NCBI GenBank assembly: GCA_017427385.1
Contig: JAFRSW010000007.1
Coordinates: 1-46,406, forward strand
From: Bacteroidales bacterium
Lineage (GTDB): Bacteria > Bacteroidota > Bacteroidia > Bacteroidales > UBA932
Direction of reading: 5' to 3'
DNA: 46,406 nucleotides
The notes under the pieces: generated by a model
What the model saw: the letters and a program-made list of their open reading frames with translations, nothing else
Told to the model about the DNA's origin: nothing
Database searches by the model: none
Position numbers and translations under genes: made by a program
Part shown: positions 1 through 8,248 of the stretch, one piece after another
Position numbering within the stretch: position 1 is the stretch's first letter
Layout: each line of letters begins with the position of its first letter

Positions 1-5
1 ATCTG

Positions 6-908
6 TCAACTGTTTTTTCTGATAGCGAGGATGTTATCGACGTCTTCGCGGATGAAATATACGAAATTTCCGCGTTTAATCCGAGGAACCTTGTGTTCTT
101 TAAAGACACAGTAGAGGTGATTGCGGGAAAGTCCGTATTTATCAGTGATTTCCGCCATCGTGTAATAGAGGTCTTTCTCCACGTTAAGACCCCTCGCTTC
201 ATCCCAGTGGGTCTTGGAGATATAGGTGATGTTGTTCTTCTTCATTTTGGGAATCTTATGCTCCCGGATGAAGTCGCTGATGGACTCAGTACGCATTCCA
301 GTAGCAGTGCGGACCTCGTCGAAGGTGTACCACTCAGTGACGTGCGTATAGTCCTGATTGGAGAACAAGCGATGCATCACGTCCCGGTCATAGAAGCCGA
401 GGGTCCCAATCATGTGGGTCTTGATTCCGCGCTTCTTGAGCACGGAATAGAACCAGCTATAGGTGACATCGTACTTTTCCATTACCTGTTCTCTTGTCAT
501 CCATTTGCCCAGATCGTCGCCAGGTCCCTGGATGGGGTTGCTTACATTGTAGTCTTCTGCTCGTTTGGCGGCCACTTTCTCCAAGTCTTCACGGGCAATG
601 CGGACGGTCCGGAGCGAGAAGCGTTTCAGAGGGATGTCGTTCTCCTTGATAATCTTGTACAAGGTGTTCCGCGACATCTGGAGGAGTCGGGCGGCATCTG
701 CAATGGTGAGGAAGTTTTTGTCGAGCAGGGCGAGACGTTCTCGCTCCCGGACATCATCCCCAAGATTCTGAAGCCGTTCATCGCGCAGCTTGTGCTTTTT
801 GCTCAAGTTTGCGCATCTGGGGGAGCAGTAGCGAGTGACTGCGAAGTGGGATTCGAACTGGCATCCGCACTGCTCACAAACTTTGAGGTAGAGTCTCTGC
901 GTGTCCAT
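6..908 (-). CDS. Zinc-finger protein with four tandem excisionase-type HTH domains
   Basis: A 300-residue probable DNA-binding protein; no exact family member recognised. Residues 11-32 hold a zinc-finger-like C-x2-C-x13-C-x3-C pattern (C11, C14, C28, C32). Four HTH_17/MerR-like modules follow at about 65-111, 136-182, 193-238 and 248-294. Each has a [F/W/Y]-[L/M/Y]-T start, an S/T-x-x-x-[L/F/I]-Y-like recognition helix and a basic 'wing' ending before an acidic D-V/D-L helix. Single HTH_17 domains are typical of excisionases and small mobile-element regulators; four in series is unusual. No signal peptide or membrane segment. It lies downstream of mnmE on the same strand but has its own promoter and a 275-nt gap with repeat arrays, which suggests separate and possibly autogenous control. 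ATG at 908 is the only start that keeps the first cysteines. Function beyond DNA binding is inference. Confidence 0.85.
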   Translation of the reverse strand: MDTQRLYLKVCEQCGCQFESHFAVTRYCSPRCANLSKKHKLRDERLQNLGDDVRERERLALLDKNFLTIADAARLLQMSRNTLYKIIKENDIPLKRFSLRTVRIAREDLEKVAAKRAEDYNVSNPIQGPGDDLGKWMTREQVMEKYDVTYSWFYSVLKKRGIKTHMIGTLGFYDRDVMHRLFSNQDYTHVTEWYTFDEVRTATGMRTESISDFIREHKIPKMKKNNITYISKTHWDEARGLNVEKDLYYTMAEITDKYGLSRNHLYCVFKEHKVPRIKRGNFVYFIREDVDNILAIRKNS

Positions 909-951
909 AGGGGTACTTGCGCAGCATAGTCTACTTTCTGCCGGTTTTCAA

Positions 952-990
952 TGTTCAACGATGTTCAAGGTTGTTCAACGTTGTTCAATC
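952..990. repeat. Four tandem 10-bp repeats (TGTTCAAnnn) in the HTH gene leader
   Basis: TGTTCAA occurs at 952, 962, 972 and 982, exactly 10 bp apart, with variable trinucleotides CGA, GGT, CGT and TC. All copies therefore sit on one face of the helix. The array lies between the predicted promoter (1041-1073) and the start codon (908) of the four-HTH protein. Candidate operator; the link to that protein is inferred from matching copy number and position. Confidence 0.8.
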
Positions 991-1031
991 CAACGAAGAG
1001 TTGCGCTTGAAGGTCGGTGACCAAGAACCCT

Positions 1032-1052
1032 TTTGTACCGCAAAGGTACAAA
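1032..1052. promoter_or_regulatory. Inverted repeat over the -7 box of the HTH gene
   Basis: Perfect 8-bp arms TTTGTACC (1032-1039) and GGTACAAA (1045-1052) are separated by GCAAA. The palindrome covers the predicted -7 box and start point of the minus-strand promoter, a place where a bound dimer would block transcription. Candidate operator; the binding protein is not known. Confidence 0.6.
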
Positions 1053-1073
1053 TAAGGTACAAATACCGACAAA
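1041..1073 (-). promoter_or_regulatory. Bacteroidota-type promoter of the HTH gene
   Basis: On the minus strand TTTG (complement of 1070-1073) is followed after 21 bp by TACCTTTG (complement of 1041-1048), a full match to the TTTG/TAnnTTTG consensus. The start point would be near 1036, giving a leader of about 128 nt that contains the four TGTTCAA repeats. Confidence 0.7.
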
Positions 1074-1075
1074 TA
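1044..1075. repeat. Tandem AGGTACAAATA repeats in the promoter spacer
   Basis: AGGTACAAATA is present twice head to tail (1044-1054 and 1055-1065), and a degenerate third unit ACCGACAAATA follows at 1065-1075. The period is close to one helical turn. The units overlap the -7 box, the spacer and the -33 box, so this looks like a multi-site operator rather than random AT-rich DNA. Confidence 0.65.
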
Positions 1076-1183
1076 AGTTAAGAAATGCATCGAAATTTAA
1101 CTGTTACACATAAAACCTCTGGACCTGTAACGAGGTGAGTGTCAGTTAGATTCCGATAGTTTCCGTAATTTATTGATAATCAA

Positions 1184-2542
1184 TTACTTCCCGATGCAGA
1201 ACTTACTGAAGATGCTTCCCAGGACTTCGTCGGGGGCGATTTCACCGAAAATGGAGCCCAATTCGCGGATGGCGGAACGGAGGTCTTCGGCAACGAGGTC
1301 GGTGGGGATGCGGGCATCGAGGCCGGAGCGGACTGCGGCGAGGTCGGCGCGGGCACGCGACAGGGCTTCGTAATGGCGGAGGTTGGTGACCAGGGTTGCG
1401 TCCTCGGAAAGGCTGGTTGCAGAGTAGCTTTCTAAGATTCTGGAGCGCAAGTCTTCCAGGCCTTCGCCGGTTTTGGCGGATATCCTCAAATCGCATGCAG
1501 GGAAGCCGGCCTGATCTTCAGCCACCAGGTCCGCCTTGTTAAACAGCATAATCAAAGTTTGTGCAGGGGAGAGATGCTCCTTGATCAGCGCAGCGGCCTT
1601 TCCTGCTTCTTCTGGCGAAGCAGAACCATCCAGGACGCCAAGCACAAGTTCGGCCTTATGCAAGCTCTGCAGGGAGCGTTCTATGCCTATCTTTTCAATA
1701 GTATCCGAAGCTTCGCGGATGCCGGCAGTGTCGATGAAACGAAACTGCACGCCACCCAGAGTCAGGACTTCTTCCACAGTATCACGGGTTGTTCCGGGAA
1801 TGTCGGACACTATGGCGCGATCCTCGCCGAGAAGGGCGTTCAGCAGGGTGCTCTTGCCGGAATTCACCGCACCTACGATTGCAACCGGCACACCGCTCTT
1901 GATGGCATTACCGGCGCGGAAGGAATCACAGAGACGCTGAACGTGGGCGCTTGTTTCGTCCAAAAGCGAGCGCAGCCTGCTTCTGTCAGCAAACTCCACT
2001 TCTTCCTCGCTGAAATCCAACTCCAGTTCCATAAGGGATGCCAGCTTAACCAGCTGGTCCCTAAGTACTTTCAATTCCGATGAATACTTCCCCCTGAGCT
2101 GATTGAAGGCAACCCTGTGGGCAGCCTCTGAACCGGCGGAAATGACATCCGCAACCGCCTCTGCCTGAGCAAGATCCATCTTGCCATTCACGAAAGCACG
2201 ACGGGTAAACTCTCCGGGCTCCGCACTGCGGGCGCCAGCGGCGATAAGCAATTCAAGAATGCGCGATACGATGTAACCCGATGCGTGGCAGCTTATCTCC
2301 ACGGAATCCTCCCCGGTATATGAATAGGGAGCACGGAAGATGCTCACCAGCACGTCGTCCACATCCGCTATGCTGCCGAACCTCAGGGTGTATCCCTCCG
2401 AAGACACGGCGGTGCCCGTGCGTAAACGCACCACGGCGTCCGCAATCTTCAGGGCATCCGGGCCGCTTATGCGGATAATGGAAATTGCACCGGTTCCCAC
2501 AGAGGTTGCCGGTGCACAAATCGTATCGTCGAACTTGAACAT
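1184..2542 (-). CDS. mnmE: tRNA uridine-5-carboxymethylaminomethyl modification GTPase MnmE
   Basis: MnmE works with MnmG to place the (carboxymethyl)aminomethyl group on U34 of certain tRNAs, using GTP, a folate one-carbon donor and FAD. The 452-residue length is normal. Seen here: N-terminal folate-binding domain (about 1-118), helical domain, inserted G domain with P-loop GAVNSGKS at 224-231 and switch motif DIPGTTRD at 247-254, NKAD base-recognition motif, and the diagnostic C-terminal C-I-G-K whose cysteine is catalytic. It begins 3 bp after the rho stop codon, so it is the second gene of a rho-mnmE operon. ATG at 2542 gives the canonical MFKFDDTICAPAT start. The 3' end of this gene is a known island integration site in Enterobacteria, but no integrase is visible here. 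Confidence 0.97.
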   Translation of the reverse strand: MFKFDDTICAPATSVGTGAISIIRISGPDALKIADAVVRLRTGTAVSSEGYTLRFGSIADVDDVLVSIFRAPYSYTGEDSVEISCHASGYIVSRILELLIAAGARSAEPGEFTRRAFVNGKMDLAQAEAVADVISAGSEAAHRVAFNQLRGKYSSELKVLRDQLVKLASLMELELDFSEEEVEFADRSRLRSLLDETSAHVQRLCDSFRAGNAIKSGVPVAIVGAVNSGKSTLLNALLGEDRAIVSDIPGTTRDTVEEVLTLGGVQFRFIDTAGIREASDTIEKIGIERSLQSLHKAELVLGVLDGSASPEEAGKAAALIKEHLSPAQTLIMLFNKADLVAEDQAGFPACDLRISAKTGEGLEDLRSRILESYSATSLSEDATLVTNLRHYEALSRARADLAAVRSGLDARIPTDLVAEDLRSAIRELGSIFGEIAPDEVLGSIFSKFCIGK

Positions 2543-2545
2543 GCG

Positions 2546-4222
2546 CTAGTAGGTGTCGTAGTACTTGGCCTCGCGCGGCGTGACCTTGTTCATATTGTCC
2601 AGCAGGTCGTCGTTGCTCTTGTACTCGTCCATCAGCTGGAGCATGAAGTTCATTGCCTCGAGAGGATTCATCTCTGCGAGAAGCTTGCGGAGAATCCAGA
2701 TGCGCTGGGCCTTTTCCTTGGGGAGAAGGAGATCGTCCCGGCGGGTGCCGGAGAGGATCACGTTGACCGCAGGGAAGATGCGGCGGTTGCTGAGGTTCCT
2801 GTCCAGCTGGAGCTCCATGTTGCCGGTGCCCTTGAATTCCTCGAAGATGACGTCGTCCATCTTGGAGCCGGTTTCGGTGAGAGCCGTGGCCAGGATGGTG
2901 AGGGATCCGCCGCCTTCTATGTTACGGGCTGCGCCGAAGAAGCGCTTGGGCTTCTGGAGGGCGTTGGCGTCCACGCCGCCGGTCAGAACCTTGCCGGATG
3001 CGGGCTGAACCGTATTATATGCACGCGCAAGACGCGTGATAGAGTCGAGGAGAATGACCACGTCGTGGCCGCATTCAACGAGCCTGCGTGCCTTTTCCAA
3101 CACCATGTTGGCAACCTTGACGTGACGCTCGGCGGGTTCGTCGAAGGTGGATGCAACCACCTCGGCCTTTACGCTTCGCTGCATGTCGGTGACCTCTTCG
3201 GGGCGCTCGTCGATAAGAAGCACGATTTCGTAAACCTCGGGATGGTTGTCTGCGATTGCATTGGCTATGCTCTTGAGCAGCATGGTCTTACCGGTCTTCG
3301 GCTGGGCGACGATGAGGCCGCGCTGGCCCTTTCCTATTGGGGAGAAGAGATCTACGATACGGCAGGACACGTCGTTCATGTGGCCATGGCCGAGAAGGTT
3401 GAATTTCTTGTCCGGGAAAAGGGGAGTGAGGAAGTCGAAGGGAACACGGTCCCTGATGAACTGGGGCGAGCGGCCGTTCACGTACTTGACGCGCACGAGA
3501 GGGAAGTATTTGTCGCCTTCGCGCGGAGGACGTATCTCACCGGTGACGGTGTCGCCGTTCTTAAGGCCGTTCTGCTTGATCTGCTGCTGGGCCACGTAGA
3601 TATCGTCGGGGGAGTTCAGATAGTTGTAGTCGGAGGAGCGGAGGAAGCCGTAGCCGTCGGGCATGACCTCCAACACGCCGGTAGCCTCCACGGTGCCCTC
3701 ATATTCAGGGGCTTTGGGTTTGGGGGGCTGCTGGGGCTGGGGTGCCTTATGAGACTGTGGCTTCAGGAAATCGGCACGAGCCTGGTCCAGATTCTCCTTG
3801 GCAAGTTCGCGGGCCTGATCCTTGAGCTTCTCGTCGGCCGTCTTCTCGGCCTTCTCCTCCTTTACGGGCTCTGCAGGCTTCTCTGCTGGCGCAGGGACGG
3901 CTTCGGCCTGGGCGGCCTTGGGCTTGCGGCCTCGCTTCTTGGGTGCGGGCTTCTCTGCAGGAACCTCGGCTGTTTCCGCCTTGGGCTCAGGCTTGGGAGC
4001 CTCAGCTTTCTTCTCTGCAGTTTCCTTGCGGGGACGGCCTCTTTTTACCGCCGGCTTTTCTTTATCTGGCTTGTGCGATGCTTCCGTGGCTTGCGCATCC
4101 AGAATGGCGAAAGCCAGGTCTGCATCTTCAAGATTCTTGATCTTTTTGATGTTAAACTGATTTGCAATGGACTCGAGCTGCTCTCTACTCATCTTATTGA
4201 GCTCGAAAAGTGTGTGTGGCAT
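2546..4222 (-). CDS. rho: Transcription termination factor Rho with long disordered insertion
   Basis: Hexameric RNA-dependent ATPase that ends transcription. N-terminal Rho-N helices ([20 protein letters not shown]) are separated from the RNA-binding cold-shock domain ([20 protein letters not shown]) by roughly 130 residues rich in Lys, Pro, Ala and Glu, with two AT-hook-like clusters, KRGRPRK and KKRGRKPK. The ATPase core has the P-loop AQPKTGKT, the Walker B run [10 protein letters not shown] and the R-loop region. Start chosen at 4222 because an upstream in-frame ATG (4276) falls inside the -7 box (4274-4281) and cannot be transcribed from that promoter. Rho of gut Bacteroides also has a long insertion, reported to drive phase separation; that this one does the same is inference. 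Co-transcribed with mnmE. Confidence 0.97.
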   Translation of the reverse strand: MPHTLFELNKMSREQLESIANQFNIKKIKNLEDADLAFAILDAQATEASHKPDKEKPAVKRGRPRKETAEKKAEAPKPEPKAETAEVPAEKPAPKKRGRKPKAAQAEAVPAPAEKPAEPVKEEKAEKTADEKLKDQARELAKENLDQARADFLKPQSHKAPQPQQPPKPKAPEYEGTVEATGVLEVMPDGYGFLRSSDYNYLNSPDDIYVAQQQIKQNGLKNGDTVTGEIRPPREGDKYFPLVRVKYVNGRSPQFIRDRVPFDFLTPLFPDKKFNLLGHGHMNDVSCRIVDLFSPIGKGQRGLIVAQPKTGKTMLLKSIANAIADNHPEVYEIVLLIDERPEEVTDMQRSVKAEVVASTFDEPAERHVKVANMVLEKARRLVECGHDVVILLDSITRLARAYNTVQPASGKVLTGGVDANALQKPKRFFGAARNIEGGGSLTILATALTETGSKMDDVIFEEFKGTGNMELQLDRNLSNRRIFPAVNVILSGTRRDDLLLPKEKAQRIWILRKLLAEMNPLEAMNFMLQLMDEYKSNDDLLDNMNKVTPREAKYYDTY

Positions 4223-4273
4223 ATGTGAAAGTTTAATAAAGCTTCCCGGAGGGGGCATGCTTTGTTTGATATG

Positions 4274-4305
4274 CAAAGATAAACAATAAAAAGGATAACT
4301 GCAAA
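4274..4305 (-). promoter_or_regulatory. rho promoter
   Basis: Minus-strand TTTG (complement of 4302-4305), a 20-bp spacer and TATCTTTG (complement of 4274-4281). The start point would be near 4270, giving a leader of about 47 nt before the ATG at 4222. The -33 element is in the loop of the lptD terminator. Confidence 0.75.
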
Positions 4306-4319
4306 AAAATCAGTTATCC
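4286..4319 (-). terminator. Intrinsic terminator of lptD
   Basis: Perfect 9-bp stem: GGATAACTG (4293-4301) and CAGTTATCC (4311-4319) around a 9-nt A/T loop, followed on the minus strand by TTTTTATTG. The proximal arm includes the last lptD codons and its stop codon (4310-4312). The U-tract is between the -33 and -7 boxes of rho. Confidence 0.8.
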
Positions 4320-7048
4320 CAGAAGCTGCTGCTCTTCTTGAAGCGAAGCAGGTCTGCAAGGGCCGCTGCATTGGCCTGGATAAGGAAGCTGTAGGACTGC
4401 CAGGTGCCGGTAGGAACCCAGGAAACCGAGATGTTGAAACAGTGCAGGTCGTAAGTCGCACTCATCTGCGTCGTGGTAATCTTCTTGGCCTGTATATCAT
4501 AACCCGAAGACACATTTATGTTCATCTTGGGAGTCAGACGCAGATTACCGCTGAAACGGACGGTCTGGGTAATGTTCTTCTTGACCTCCAGCATCTTGGC
4601 GGTATTGTTGTAAGACCATGTCTGGTTGCAGCTGAAAGTGTAGCTGAAGTTGGCGGACCAGGGAACATTCGGATTGGTATAGTACAGCCAACCGCCGGGG
4701 ATGTATTCTCCCGTGTATGGATGTGTATATATCCTCTTGTAATAATCTGCGGGGCTGCTGTTGTTTCCTCCTCCGCCACCGCCTGCTTCCTTGCTTCCAT
4801 CATTGCCTTTCAAGGCTCCCTTGCCGGAAATTGAATAGGAGAGGGAAGCGGAAGCATTAGTGAAACGGGCGAGTCCCTGCTTCATGTTGATAGCCCATTC
4901 GTTGTACTTGCGGCCTTTCTGATCCACTGCATAAGGATCGAAATTGGCGCTTGCACTCACACTTACCTTCCCGAACAGGGAGGTGGACATCGACATGCTT
5001 ATCGTGTTGAGTTTCAACGAGTCTGCAAGGAAATTATAGCCGGAGCGTATGCTCAGCTGGTCTATCAGCTTGACCTTCTTGGACCCCGTGCCCGTAGTAT
5101 CGGCCAGGTCCCGCATCTTCGCCTCCAGGTTGTTTCCGACAGAGAATGATGCAGTAGCGGACTTGCCGCTTCCGGGCACGCCGTACAGCTGGCCGCTGTA
5201 GATGTTGTACTGATGGGTCTGGACCTCATTGTTCTTATCGACATACGTAAGGGTGCGATAGCCATTGGCATAAGTTGCCAGATCCGGGCTGAAGGACATG
5301 GAAAGCGAGGGAGAAACCACATGCCTGATGGCCTGCACACGATGGAACTTGCCGAAATTGTACATTCCATACAGCCGGGTGCTCGCGGAAAGCGATCCGG
5401 AATAAGTCTGAGTTATGCCAAGATGCGAGAAGGCATCGCTCATCTTCGTCTTGATCGTCTGCGTTTCTTCGTCGTAATACGCATCGTTAGTCCGGAAGAA
5501 CCAGTTCTGCCCATAGCTCACGGAAGGGGATACGTTTATGTACTTGAAAACGCTGAAACTCGGAAGGCCGATGCTGAAATTATGCGTCATCCCGTTCTGG
5601 AACCTGTCGAAGAAGCCATCTTCCATGAACTCGGAGGCCTTGAATCCGATTTTGTTCTGCAGAGTAGTATTGTAGGACAAAGAGAACTTTTCGTAGAACT
5701 TTTCTTTTCCCACACGGTGCTTGCGCTTGAAAGGATAGAAGGTCGCTATCGAGAAGGTCAGGTTAGGCAGGGTGAAAGAATAGGAACTGTCCCTGGAGTT
5801 CTGGGAATGCAGCGCATTGAGCGACAGGGTAGCCTTGCCTCCGAAACTCTTGGAGAAGGATATGGAAGATGAAGCCTGGTTCTGCAATGCCTCATTGACC
5901 GACCTGGAATTATACCTGCTGTTGCCAGGGCTGGAGAAGTTGACGGATGCGCTGAAACTGGTGCCGGGGCGTGCTTTCGAATCCTGGGCATGGCTCCAAC
6001 GCACACCAAAGTTGGTGCTCTGCATGTAGTCGGCACTGCCTTTTTCTCCCGTGCGGTCGTCAGAATAGGTTAGTGAGAAAGTGCCGTTAAACTTGTAGTT
6101 TACCTTGTAACGGGAATTGATATCCACGGCCCAGGAACCCAGAGTAAAATAGTCTCCGGTGGCGGACAGGTCCAGATAATCACCAAAGACGAAATACATT
6201 CCAAGGTCTCTCATGTAAAAACCTCGGGCGGTCTCTTCGCCGAAAGTGGGGAACAGAATACCTGTAGCCCTCTTGGGGCGTTTTGGCACGAAACCGAACG
6301 GGAGCACCAGGGGATAGACCTTTACGTCTTCGAGCACGAGATATGCAGGGCCGAAAACGATCTTCTGGCTAGGCTCCGTCACAACTTTTGCAGCAGTCAG
6401 TTGAAGATAGTAGTGAGGCTCATCGTGGTCGCAGACAGTGTATTTACCATTGGTGATGTTGATGGATTTGTCCGGCATCATCTTGATGTTCTTGCCATGC
6501 AGGATGCCGTCATCCTCGGTGGTCACCATGTTCTTGATCTTTGCCTTGCGCGTGTTGAAATTGTAGCGCAATTCCTCCATATTGTAGGTTTTCGGCCCCT
6601 CCATCATTACCGGCCGCCCCTTCCATTCCGCTGTGAGTGAATCATATACGCCATAGGCATGCACTGTTCCGGTGCTCACATCATAGTCCATGCGCTCTGC
6701 GGTCAGCTGCATATTCTGGTAGGTAACCTTTACATCTCCATAATAGTGGATCAGGCGCTGGCCATTTGAAAAATCTTCTATTACGGAGTCTCTGGCGGCA
6801 GAGAATGCCGGAGCCTGGAGGGATGAACTCTTCATCAGCGCTGCAGAGTCGACGCGGAAGAGGGAGTCGGCTATGCGGATGGAATCCCGGCGTGCAAGTT
6901 CGAGAGAATCCGGCAGAACAACCTTTTTTTCTGCAATCTGGGAAGAGAATGCCTGTTCCCTGCCGCGTCTGGCGCGCTGGGCATCCATATCGTGGGCAGC
7001 GGCAATGAAAAGTATTGCCGTTAGAAACAGGTATTTAATTTTCCTCAA
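4310..7048 (-). CDS. lptD: LptD/OstA-like outer-membrane LPS assembly protein
   Basis: Predicted 912-residue outer-membrane translocon that inserts lipopolysaccharide into the outer leaflet. Seen: signal peptide KIKYLFLTAILFIAAAHDMDA; an OstA/LptA-like jellyroll (YYGDVKVTYQNMQLTAERMD onward); the conserved C-D-H-D-E-P-H-Y-Y stretch; then a long run of amphipathic strands ending in an aromatic/hydrophobic C-terminus. A Gly-rich low-complexity segment (KEAGGGGGGNNSSP) sits late in the barrel. The start is set at TTG 7048 (TTG 7054 is possible) because the signal peptide begins there and no ATG is near; the open frame continues upstream to 7630 only as the antisense of the amidase gene. Longer than the E. 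coli protein (about 780) but in the range for Bacteroidota. Transcribed alone and closed by its own terminator. Confidence 0.88.
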   Translation of the reverse strand: MRKIKYLFLTAILFIAAAHDMDAQRARRGREQAFSSQIAEKKVVLPDSLELARRDSIRIADSLFRVDSAALMKSSSLQAPAFSAARDSVIEDFSNGQRLIHYYGDVKVTYQNMQLTAERMDYDVSTGTVHAYGVYDSLTAEWKGRPVMMEGPKTYNMEELRYNFNTRKAKIKNMVTTEDDGILHGKNIKMMPDKSINITNGKYTVCDHDEPHYYLQLTAAKVVTEPSQKIVFGPAYLVLEDVKVYPLVLPFGFVPKRPKRATGILFPTFGEETARGFYMRDLGMYFVFGDYLDLSATGDYFTLGSWAVDINSRYKVNYKFNGTFSLTYSDDRTGEKGSADYMQSTNFGVRWSHAQDSKARPGTSFSASVNFSSPGNSRYNSRSVNEALQNQASSSISFSKSFGGKATLSLNALHSQNSRDSSYSFTLPNLTFSIATFYPFKRKHRVGKEKFYEKFSLSYNTTLQNKIGFKASEFMEDGFFDRFQNGMTHNFSIGLPSFSVFKYINVSPSVSYGQNWFFRTNDAYYDEETQTIKTKMSDAFSHLGITQTYSGSLSASTRLYGMYNFGKFHRVQAIRHVVSPSLSMSFSPDLATYANGYRTLTYVDKNNEVQTHQYNIYSGQLYGVPGSGKSATASFSVGNNLEAKMRDLADTTGTGSKKVKLIDQLSIRSGYNFLADSLKLNTISMSMSTSLFGKVSVSASANFDPYAVDQKGRKYNEWAINMKQGLARFTNASASLSYSISGKGALKGNDGSKEAGGGGGGNNSSPADYYKRIYTHPYTGEYIPGGWLYYTNPNVPWSANFSYTFSCNQTWSYNNTAKMLEVKKNITQTVRFSGNLRLTPKMNINVSSGYDIQAKKITTTQMSATYDLHCFNISVSWVPTGTWQSYSFLIQANAAALADLLRFKKSSSFWDN

Positions 7049-7062
7049 TTGCAATTTTTTCC

Positions 7063-7070
7063 TAAATTTG
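7063..7070 (+). promoter_or_regulatory. -7 box of the amidase promoter
   Basis: TAAATTTG matches TAnnTTTG. No good TTTG lies 19-21 bp upstream. Transcription would start near 7074, so the in-frame TTG at 7049 would be upstream of the transcript and CTG 7097 becomes the likely start of the amidase. Confidence 0.5.
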
Positions 7071-7077
7071 CAAAATA

Positions 7078-7110
7078 CAAAAATAAGATTTTTTTTCTGA
7101 AACACGCAAT
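7078..7110 (-). promoter_or_regulatory. lptD promoter
   Basis: Minus-strand TATTTTTG (complement of 7078-7085) preceded at 21 bp by ATTG (complement of 7107-7110). The start point would be near 7074, practically the same base pairs as the oppositely directed amidase start, so the two promoters face each other and overlap. Confidence 0.55.
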
Positions 7111-8215
7111 CTGCATATTCCTTTCTTTGATTCTGGGGCTTATTCCGCTCCGGGCAGAAAGCATCAAACTCCGTACCGTAGTTATAGATGCCGGGCACGG
7201 AGGAAAAGATGCAGGCGCGGTAAGTAAAGATAAGAAGACCTACGAAAAGACTTTCACCCTTTCCATCGCCAGTCTTCTTTCCAAAAAAATCAAAGAAGAG
7301 TATCCGGACGTAAAGGTCGTAATGACCCGCAGCACCGATAAATTCGTGGAACTGCGCGACCGTGCGGCCATCGCAAACAAGGCCGGGGGACAGCTCTTCA
7401 TCTCCATCCACATCAATTCTGCATGGTCGACTTCCCCCAACGGCTATTCCGTGCACATCCTCGGGCAGTCCTCCGACAAGAACCGGGACCTGTTTGCGTA
7501 TAACATGGATGTGGTGAAAAGGGAGAACTCCGTTATCTTGCTGGAAGACAACTATTCCACCAAGTATCAGGGCTTCGATCCGTCGGATGAACAGTCCTAT
7601 ATCTTCATGTCCCTGATGCAGAATGCCCACCTGGAGCAGAGCCTCCTGGCGGCATCCGTCATATCCGAAAAGCTGAAGGGAGGCCCCATCAAGGCCGACC
7701 GGGGCATATGGCAGAATCCGTTCTACGTGCTCTGGAAGACGGCCATGCCTGCCGTTCTGGTGGAACTGGGATTCATCTCGAATGCTACGGATCTGGCCAT
7801 ATTGAAGAAGGATGTCAACAGGGAAGAACTTGCCAAGAGGCTGTTCGAAGCATTCAAGGAATACAAGACTATCTACGACGGCAGTCTGGAAATCGATAAA
7901 GACGAATCAGCGGCAAAAACCAATGCGCCCGCCAGTCCGGTCCCTGCTGCTGAACCGGCCAAGGAGAACACCCCGGTTGCGGCGGTTCGCTACGGCACCC
8001 AGATATTCGCAGCAAGCCGGCTTCTCGATACTTCGGATCCGGCCTTCATGGGCTATGTTCCGGTGGTTGTGAACATCGGCTCTCTCAATAAATATATAAT
8101 AGGTGTTTCCGAGTCGGAAGAAGAGGCGAGAAAAGCAAACATTTCCATCAAAGATAAGTACCCCGGTTCTTTCATGGTGAAACTCACATCCGATGGCGTA
8201 ACACGCTTTAAATAA
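7097..8215 (+). CDS. N-acetylmuramoyl-L-alanine amidase with SPOR-like C-terminus
   Basis: Zinc amidase (Amidase_3, AmiC-like) that cuts the MurNAc-L-Ala bond of peptidoglycan, normally in daughter-cell separation. Seen: signal peptide KHAICIFLSLILGLIPLRA; Zn/catalytic motifs DAGHGGKDAGA, an E in the following helix region, SIHINS and VLVELGFISN; a Pro/Ala linker (about residues 275-300); and a C-terminal domain of about 75 residues ending VTRFK that resembles a SPOR peptidoglycan-binding fold. No ATG precedes the signal peptide; CTG at 7097 fits both signal and promoter, with TTG at 7049 as the alternative. About 372 residues. Divergent from lptD with almost no spacing. A septal role is inferred from the family. 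Confidence 0.9.
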   Translation: MKHAICIFLSLILGLIPLRAESIKLRTVVIDAGHGGKDAGAVSKDKKTYEKTFTLSIASLLSKKIKEEYPDVKVVMTRSTDKFVELRDRAAIANKAGGQLFISIHINSAWSTSPNGYSVHILGQSSDKNRDLFAYNMDVVKRENSVILLEDNYSTKYQGFDPSDEQSYIFMSLMQNAHLEQSLLAASVISEKLKGGPIKADRGIWQNPFYVLWKTAMPAVLVELGFISNATDLAILKKDVNREELAKRLFEAFKEYKTIYDGSLEIDKDESAAKTNAPASPVPAAEPAKENTPVAAVRYGTQIFAASRLLDTSDPAFMGYVPVVVNIGSLNKYIIGVSESEEEARKANISIKDKYPGSFMVKLTSDGVTRFK

Positions 8216-8248
8216 GGGGTTAAGCAATTTAGAAAAATTAAAAAATAA

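Noticed and set aside
1172-1184. Hairpin ATTGATAATCAAT after mnmE as a terminator
   Set aside because: Stem of 6 A/T-rich pairs with no T-run after it on the minus strand.
1120-1240. Possible island attachment site at the 3' end of mnmE
   Set aside because: This is a known integration site in other bacteria, but I see no integrase, no duplicated mnmE end and no composition change in the window.
3065-4228. 387-codon open frame on the plus strand
   Set aside because: Antisense to rho; Leu/Gly-rich low complexity mirrors the Lys/Pro/Ala-rich insertion.
7049-7630. N-terminal extension of lptD by about 194 residues
   Set aside because: It would be antisense to the amidase coding region, lies upstream of the lptD promoter, and would bury the signal peptide.
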